From the NCBI GenBank assembly GCA_036269455.1, contig DATARS010000030.1, positions 1 through 45,146 of the forward strand: DNA of 45,146 nt, given 5' to 3'. Positions 40,307-45,146 of the stretch are shown piece by piece; the stretch's first letter is position 1; each line of letters starts with the position of its first letter. Source of the DNA: CF-96 sp036269455 (GTDB lineage Bacteria; Chloroflexota; Dormibacteria; Aeolococcales; Aeolococcaceae). The notes beneath the pieces were generated by a model. That model had not been told where the DNA came from. It ran no database searches and saw only the letters and a list, made by a program, of their open reading frames with translations. The position numbers and the translations under genes are program-made.

Positions 40307-41235
40307 GCCCGGCAGCCGTCGAGGCCGTCGCCCTCGAGCGCCGCTTCGTGGGCGGCCGCGGCGTCGGACCGGTGGACCTGCGCGTCGAGGCGGGCGAGAC
40401 CCTCGGCCTGCTCGGCCACAACGGCGCGGGGAAGACGACGCTGCTGCGCATGCTGGCCACCGCCGACCGCCCGCAGCGCGGCACGCTGCGCTGGAACGGC
40501 GACCCCGACCCGCGGGCGGCACGGCGCAGCCTCGGCCTCGCCCTCGACAGCGCCGAGGAGGAGGCGTGCCTCACCGGCCGCCAGGCGGCCCACTTCTGGT
40601 GCCGCCGCTGGGTGCGCGACGGCGCCCGGGCGCGGCGGCTCGTCGACGCCGCGCTGGAGCGCTTCGGCCTCGGCGCCGTCGCCGCCGAGCCGGTCGGCGC
40701 CTACAGCTTCGGGATGCGCCGCCGGCTCGCGCTCGTGGAGGCGCTCGCCCACGAGCCCCGCCTCGCCTTCCTCGACGAGCCCACCGCCGGCCTCGACCCC
40801 GACGGGGTCCTCGCCCTCGGCGACGAGCTGCGCCGCCGCGACGCCGCCGGCGCGGCCACGGTGCTGGCGACCACCGACTGCGCCCTCGTCGAGGCGGCAT
40901 GCGCCCGGGTCGCGCTGCTCGCCGGAGGGACGCTGGCGCGCTGCGCCGCCCCCGCCGCGCTGCTCGCGGACTCCGCCCGGGCGCCGCGGGTCGCAGAGCT
41001 GTCCCTGCGGGCTGCGGCGAGCCCCGCCGCCTTCGCGGTGCTGTCCGGGGTGCACGACGCGGTCGCCGTCGAGGGCGGGCTGAGGGTGCGCTTCGGCGAC
41101 GGCGCCTCACTGGCGGCGATCGTGGCGCTGGCGGACACCCCGGAGGGGAACCTCGGAGTGCTGCGCCTGCGCCGCGCCGACCTCGGCGACTGCTTCACCG
41201 CGGTGACGGGGCGGGCGCTGGAGCAGCACACGTGA
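40303..41235 (+). CDS. ABC transporter ATP-binding protein lacking the H-loop histidine
   Basis: 310 residues, ATG overlapping the receiver stop. Walker A 'GHNGAGKTT' (38-46), signature 'YSFGMRRRLALVEAL' (a variant of LSGGQ) and Walker B 'LAFLDEPTAGLDPDG' (Asp158, Glu159) are present. The switch (H-loop) position reads 'LATTDCALVEAAC': Asp192 replaces the usual His. The C-terminal 80 residues resemble the extension of ABC-2 exporter ATPases. With the permease encoded next it forms an ABC-2 type exporter or a heme/cofactor assembly transporter. The substrate is unknown; cofactor delivery to the oxidase is only a guess from context. Confidence 0.9.
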   Translation: MSPAAVEAVALERRFVGGRGVGPVDLRVEAGETLGLLGHNGAGKTTLLRMLATADRPQRGTLRWNGDPDPRAARRSLGLALDSAEEEACLTGRQAAHFWCRRWVRDGARARRLVDAALERFGLGAVAAEPVGAYSFGMRRRLALVEALAHEPRLAFLDEPTAGLDPDGVLALGDELRRRDAAGAATVLATTDCALVEAACARVALLAGGTLARCAAPAALLADSARAPRVAELSLRAAASPAAFAVLSGVHDAVAVEGGLRVRFGDGASLAAIVALADTPEGNLGVLRLRRADLGDCFTAVTGRALEQHT

Positions 41236-42023
41236 GGGCCGAGCGGCTGGGGAGCGTCGCCCATGGGGGCCGGCTCGCGCGGGTGCGCGCGCCGCGCCTC
41301 GCCCTGCGCGCCGTTCTCCCCGGGACGCCGTGGGGCCGCGAGTGGCTGGTCACTCTCTCCCATCCGCGCGCCCTGATCATGCGGGTGGCGGTGCCGCTCC
41401 TTCTCGCCGTGCCGCTCGTCGCCGGCGGCGCTCCGACGTTCTGGGCGGCGATGCTGCTCAGCGTCCTGGTGGCGATGGTCGGCGCGGTGGGCTCGGGGAT
41501 CACCCTGGCCCGCGCCCGCGCCTCCGGCCATCTCGCCCGGCTCGCCATCACCCCGGGAGCCGCCTGGAGCACGGTCGGCGCCTGGGTGCTCGCCGCCGCC
41601 GCGGTCGACCTGATGCAGCTCACCCCTGCGCTCGGCGTCGCCGCGCTCGGCGGCGGCGGCGGATGGGCGGCCGCCGGCGCGCTGCTGCTCTGCGCCGCCG
41701 CCGCGCTGCTCGTCGCCAACGTCCTCGGCTGCGCCCTGGCGATGCTCGCCGGCGGCGCCGCCGAGGTGCTGCTCGACGTCTCGGTGGTGCTGGCCCCGCT
41801 GCTCTTCCTCGGCGGCCTCTTCACCGGGGTGCCGCGCACCGGATGGCGCTGGCCGGTGGCACGGATCGACCCGTTCAGCCACCTCCACTCCAGCCTGATC
41901 GGAGCGCTCGGCGGCAGCCGCACCTTCGGCGCCGCCGAGGACGCCGCCTGGGCGCTGCTCTGGGCGGCGCTGGCGCTCGCCGCCCTGGTGCCCCTGAGCG
42001 GGCAGCTCCTCCGGCGCCGGTGA
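41232..42023 (+). CDS. ABC-2 type transporter permease
   Basis: 263 residues from a GTG that overlaps the ATPase stop. Six membrane helices are visible, for example about 50-70, 75-95, 112-135, 140-165, 170-200 and 240-258. The positively charged N-terminus is cytoplasmic. 'PFSHLHSSLIGAL' near 216 resembles the conserved end of ABC-2 permeases ('P-x-x-x-x-x-x-x-R'). It could also be described as CcmB-like, but the CcmB signature is not clear. It works with the ATPase encoded immediately upstream. Confidence 0.82.
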   Translation: MRAERLGSVAHGGRLARVRAPRLALRAVLPGTPWGREWLVTLSHPRALIMRVAVPLLLAVPLVAGGAPTFWAAMLLSVLVAMVGAVGSGITLARARASGHLARLAITPGAAWSTVGAWVLAAAAVDLMQLTPALGVAALGGGGGWAAAGALLLCAAAALLVANVLGCALAMLAGGAAEVLLDVSVVLAPLLFLGGLFTGVPRTGWRWPVARIDPFSHLHSSLIGALGGSRTFGAAEDAAWALLWAALALAALVPLSGQLLRRR

Positions 42024-42673
42024 GCGCGCGGGCGGTGCTGGGCGCCGCGGCGCTGCTGGCGGCGGCGGGGTGCGGTTCCGGCGGTGGGCCGACCCTGGCG
42101 GCGTCCGCGCTGGGGCTCCCCTCGACCGGCGCGGGGGAGAGGCAGCTGGCGAGCACCCACGTCGACACCAGCCCCGACGGCGGCATCTACGTGAACCGCG
42201 ACGACCTCGACGTGGTGCTGCTCACCACCATCGACCCGGCGCCGATCGCCGCCCGCCTCGGCGACCGCGCCGCCGGCTGGCCGGCGCTGCGCGCGCTCGG
42301 CCGCTTCACCCTGCTCGGGCTGAGGCTGCGCAACCAGGGCAAGGCCGCCTCCGAGCCCGCGCTCAACGATCTCCAGGTGGCGAGCGACTTCGCCCCCGAC
42401 GGCACGTCGACCGGCCCGCTCCGCCACCTCTACCACCCGACCTACCCGCTGGCCGCGCTCAGCGACCAGGGGATCGCCGGCAACTGCACCGTCCACCTCG
42501 ACCCCGGGCAGACGGCGACGGTCCTGCTGGTCTACCCGCCGCTGCGCCCCGCCGCCACCTACCTCTGGGGCCGCTACCAGCGCTTCGCCCTCGACCTCCG
42601 CCCCGGCGGGGGCGCCGCGCTCGCCGGCGACCTCCACGCCGCCGCCTGCACCCCGCCGGAGCAGCCGGTGTGA
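42020..42673 (+). CDS. Lipoprotein of unknown function
   Basis: 217 residues from a GTG overlapping the permease stop. A hydrophobic signal ends in the lipobox 'AAAGC' (Cys18), so the mature protein is lipid-anchored on the outer face of the membrane. The mature part looks like an Ig-like beta domain: 'GLRLRNQGKAASEPALNDLQ' and 'GQTATVLLVYPP' recall DUF4352-type extracellular domains. 'SDFAPDGTSTGPLRHLYHPT' may form a loop. No metal-binding motif is evident. Because it follows an ABC transporter it may be an accessory protein of that exporter. Confidence 0.75.
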   Translation: MSARAVLGAAALLAAAGCGSGGGPTLAASALGLPSTGAGERQLASTHVDTSPDGGIYVNRDDLDVVLLTTIDPAPIAARLGDRAAGWPALRALGRFTLLGLRLRNQGKAASEPALNDLQVASDFAPDGTSTGPLRHLYHPTYPLAALSDQGIAGNCTVHLDPGQTATVLLVYPPLRPAATYLWGRYQRFALDLRPGGGAALAGDLHAAACTPPEQPV

Positions 42674-43227
42674 GCACCACGCTGGCGCCGGCATGGGCGG
42701 TGCACCTCCCCACCGCCCTCGAGACCCGGGTGCGCTCCTGGACCGAGCACCACGCCCGCGACCCCTGGCCCTCGGCCCGCGCCCTCTCCGCGCTGGTCGC
42801 CGAGGGCGCCACCCGTGACGGCCCACCGCGCACCGCCGGCGCCGGCCGCGGCCTCCCCATCCTCTCCGCCCAGCGGCTGCGCTGGTGCGAGCTCGACCTG
42901 GAGATGGAGTTCCACGCCGGCCGCGACGCCCGCGTCGAGTGCAACCTCATCGCCCCCTCCTGGGACGAGCTCGCGGCCGCCCCCACGACCGAGGACGCCT
43001 GGTGGGAGCTGGTCGACGCCTTCTGCGCGGCGGTCGACGCCCGCCACGGCGCCGTCGTCGACGGCGAGGCCCTCGATCCCGACGAGCCGACCCCGGCAGG
43101 CCTCGCCGCCCGCCTGCGCCGCCACCTCGGCCTGCTCGTCCCCGAGCACCTCGCCGCGGCCGCGGGGTCTCGCGCCGACGCCTACCGCATCCTTCCGCGC
43201 TCCGGGCTCACCCTGCTGCTGCGCTGA
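42670..43227 (+). CDS. Hypothetical protein, last gene of the respiratory-gene run
   Basis: 185 residues, starting at a GTG that overlaps the lipoprotein stop. It is soluble and rich in Ala, Arg and Trp, without signal peptide or membrane segment. 'RLRWCELDLEMEFHAGRDAR' and 'CNLIAPSWDELAAAP' are the most ordered-looking regions. I do not recognise a family. Twenty-one bases after it the convergent zinc-ribbon gene ends, and no clear terminator is visible between them. Confidence 0.7.
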   Translation: MSTTLAPAWAVHLPTALETRVRSWTEHHARDPWPSARALSALVAEGATRDGPPRTAGAGRGLPILSAQRLRWCELDLEMEFHAGRDARVECNLIAPSWDELAAAPTTEDAWWELVDAFCAAVDARHGAVVDGEALDPDEPTPAGLAARLRRHLGLLVPEHLAAAAGSRADAYRILPRSGLTLLLR

Positions 43228-43248
43228 CTCCGCCGCGGGGCACGCCGC

Positions 43249-43542
43249 CTATCCGTAGAGGGCGTGGACCAGCAGGAGGAACACGATGATCCCGACCACC
43301 CAGCAGAGGCCGACCCCGGCGAGGTCGCGGCGGCGGGAGCGGCGGACGGCGACTGGGGCCTCACCGACGAGGGTGCCGCAGATCGGGCAGCGGTTGTCGG
43401 TGAGCTCGGGGACGTAGTCGACCTGGCAGTCGTGGCAGACGGTCGCCGGGGGCTGCCGGAGGTAGAGCAGGTTGAGCAGGCTGCGGTAGAGGCGCGAGTG
43501 GAGCGGCTCGGGCCGGCGCTGGCGACTGCCGATCACTCCCAT
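43249..43542 (-). CDS. Zinc-ribbon protein with C-terminal membrane helix
   Basis: 97 residues from ATG 43542. It has a CxxC pair at residues 36-39 ('CHDCQVDYVPEL') and a second at 52-55 ('CPICGTLVGE'), forming a zinc ribbon. A basic segment 'RRSRRRDLAG' leads to one membrane helix (about 74-94) with the C-terminus outside. It begins one base after the stop of the upstream gene with GAGGAGGGG inside that gene's end, so it is co-translated with it. Proteins of this build are common in actinobacteria-like genomes and their function is unknown. Confidence 0.78.
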   Translation of the reverse strand: MGVIGSRQRRPEPLHSRLYRSLLNLLYLRQPPATVCHDCQVDYVPELTDNRCPICGTLVGEAPVAVRRSRRRDLAGVGLCWVVGIIVFLLLVHALYG

Positions 43543-43543
43543 C

Positions 43544-45115
43544 TCAGCCCCTCCTCGCCAGGGCCATCGCGGTGAGGTTGCAGAGCAGGATCACCTCGAG
43601 CAGTCCGAAGACGCTGAGCAGCAGCGGCCGGCGGTCCTTGACCCCGTCGAGGCTGGCGACGGCGCTGACGCTTCCGAGCGGGACGGGTGGGTGGGCGCCA
43701 CCGGTGGTGGGGCCGAGCACCGGGGTGCCGCCGCCGAGGGTGGAGGAGCCGCCGGTGCCGGTCGAGCCGGTGGTGCCGGTCCCGGTGGCGGTGGTGCCCG
43801 CACCGGCGGTGCTGTTGTCATTGCTCGGGAAGGAGCCGCCGAAGGTCGGGAAGCTCCTGGTGGTGAGCTGCGCCTCGGAGCGGCCCAGCTTCAGGTAGAA
43901 GGACGTGCCCGCGAACTCCTCGTGCGGGGTCGCGATGCCGTTCTCGCAGGCGCTGTTGCCGAAGCTCTTGTAGTACTCGGGATCGGGCGCCTGGTTGCCC
44001 TTGCCGTCGTTCTTGACGTGCCACTCGAGGAGGAGGCCGGAGGCGTCGCCGACCACCGAGTTCCCCGCCCTGGCGGTCTGGGCGCTGAGCTTGCAGAGGT
44101 TGAAGCCCTGCTGGCGCAGCCCCATGTTGACCGGGTCGTTGCCGCAGTCGACGGCGCCGGTCTTGCAGATGCCGGCGGCGGTGATCGAGAAGTTGCAGTC
44201 GTTGTTGACGCAGACGCCCTGGATGGCGTTGGTCGCGGAGACCGTGCTGCCCTTCGCGGTGCCGTCCCCGGCGGCCCGCACCTCGGTGGCGATCGACGAG
44301 ATGTAGATCAGCCCGTTGAAGAGCCGGGTCGCGGTGAGGTTGCTCAGAGTGTCGACGATGGTGCCGTTGTCGTCGGTGATCACCTGGCTGTGCGAGCTCG
44401 AGCCGCCGGTCTGCGCGACCACGCTCACCGCCGGCGGCGCCGCCGGGCAGACCTGCTTGTCGGGGGTCAGCGCCGACTGCGGCGCCTGCTGGCAGCCGGG
44501 CTTCTCACTGATCGGCTTCGGCGGCGGGGTCGAGCCCGGATGGTTGACCACGTTGGCATAGAAGCTCGACACCGCCTGGGTGTAGAGGCCGGTCAGCTGG
44601 TCGAGCGCGCCCACGGTCTGGACGCCGTTGCTCGCCTCGCCGAGGGCGGTGAGCTTCGTCGACTCGGCGTGCGCGTGGCCGGCGCCGAGGGTGATGCGGG
44701 TGCCGTTGATGTGCTGGTCGACGTTGCCGTCGGCGTCCTGGCTGAGCGGCGTCGAGCAGTTGGCGCAGAGCGCCTCGGCCTGGGTCGGATACGGGATCGC
44801 GATGTTGTTGAGGTTCGACGCCGCCTGGGCCACCGTCGGAGGCTCGAGGAAGGCGGCGTGCGCCTCGCTGAGCGGCTCGTTGTTGGAGGTGACCGAGGTC
44901 AGCGGGAAGGCGGTTTTGAAGAAGGGGGACGGGCTGATGACGCCGGTCTGGAAGGCGTCGGTGTCGACCACCGAGGAGCCGGCCGTCACCTGGTAGACGT
45001 CCGGCGCGACGGCGCTCGCCTGCTGGGTGCCGTGGACCCCGAAGGGCATCGAGAGCACCACGATCATGATGATCACGGCAGCGAAGATCAGCGCTCCCCG
45101 CGCGCTTCGTCGCAT
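43544..45115 (-). CDS. Large secreted, C-terminally anchored protein of unknown function
   Basis: AGGAGG at 45122-45127 lies 6 bases before the ATG at 45115, giving 523 residues. Residues 5-30 form a signal peptide or anchor. The mature protein has several Cys pairs ('CANCSTPLS', 'CVNNDCNF', 'CKTGAVDC'), suggesting disulfides, and no catalytic motif I can name. A Thr/Gly/Ser-rich linker (about 427-475) precedes a C-terminal membrane helix and the short tail ALARRG. This is like a surface-displayed protein, but no sortase pentapeptide is clear. The zinc-ribbon gene follows directly in the same operon. Promoter elements are outside the window. Confidence 0.78.
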   Translation of the reverse strand: MRRSARGALIFAAVIIMIVVLSMPFGVHGTQQASAVAPDVYQVTAGSSVVDTDAFQTGVISPSPFFKTAFPLTSVTSNNEPLSEAHAAFLEPPTVAQAASNLNNIAIPYPTQAEALCANCSTPLSQDADGNVDQHINGTRITLGAGHAHAESTKLTALGEASNGVQTVGALDQLTGLYTQAVSSFYANVVNHPGSTPPPKPISEKPGCQQAPQSALTPDKQVCPAAPPAVSVVAQTGGSSSHSQVITDDNGTIVDTLSNLTATRLFNGLIYISSIATEVRAAGDGTAKGSTVSATNAIQGVCVNNDCNFSITAAGICKTGAVDCGNDPVNMGLRQQGFNLCKLSAQTARAGNSVVGDASGLLLEWHVKNDGKGNQAPDPEYYKSFGNSACENGIATPHEEFAGTSFYLKLGRSEAQLTTRSFPTFGGSFPSNDNSTAGAGTTATGTGTTGSTGTGGSSTLGGGTPVLGPTTGGAHPPVPLGSVSAVASLDGVKDRRPLLLSVFGLLEVILLCNLTAMALARRG

Positions 45116-45146
45116 CACCAACCTCCTGACCCTGAACGCTGGGGCG

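Overview
The window is very GC-rich (roughly 70% by eye), densely coding, and comes from a free-living, aerobic bacterium. The gene content (GlgE trehalose-to-glucan pathway, DUF3618 and phage-holin-like membrane proteins, tandem CydA-like proteins beside a Rieske/cytochrome b pair, LPxTG-like surface anchors, leaderless-looking promoters) fits Actinomycetota or a Dormibacterota/Chloroflexota-type lineage. That placement is inference, because there is no rRNA or other phylogenetic marker here. No tRNA, rRNA, CRISPR array, insertion sequence or phage gene was seen.

Layout. 1-866: 5' end of a secreted kelch-type copper-radical oxidase, cut by the window edge. 1199-12960: storage-sugar block with glgX, then (after an oppositely oriented secreted CocE-type hydrolase) an overlapping glgE-treS-mak-glgB operon that turns trehalose or maltose into branched alpha-glucan via maltose 1-phosphate. 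13016-15972: a small helical protein, a secreted DUF4214 protein and a cell-wall-anchored protein. 16097-19809: a class A penicillin-binding protein overlapping an AMP-dependent acyl-CoA synthetase. 19931-22285: a zinc-ribbon peptide, a PH-domain membrane protein and another LPxTG-like surface protein, closed by a strong terminator and three more hairpins. 22428-26497: purM-purN-purH plus a TesB-like thioesterase. 26567-27561: a two-gene envelope operon. 27663-30338: a receiver-CpaE fusion divergent from an orphan ParA-like ATPase with a long acidic tail. 30339-31877: a second acyl-CoA synthetase.

The most unusual part is 31909-43227. A 238-residue protein with two PCP_red-like repeats is divergent from a run of twelve tightly packed or 4-base-overlapping plus-strand genes. 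The run begins with a 678-residue protein combining two universal-stress domains, three PCP_red-like repeats, a rubredoxin-like zinc ribbon and two Cys-Pro motifs. It continues with a CydA-like protein, a small membrane protein, a Rieske protein, cytochrome b and a second CydA-like protein. It ends with a conserved unknown, a single-domain receiver, an ABC ATPase and permease, a lipoprotein and an unknown. I read the centre as a respiratory complex joining bc-type and bd-type modules without visible CydB, cytochrome c1 or cytochrome c, with its own putative redox- or heme-responsive regulator. 43249-45115: a zinc-ribbon membrane protein and a large secreted, C-terminally anchored protein.

Recurring signals are 4-base start/stop overlaps (ATGA, GTGA, once apparently CTGA) inside operons, and TANNNT boxes 6-8 bases before start codons of several first genes, which suggests leaderless transcription. 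Domain names come from reading motifs; no database search was run.
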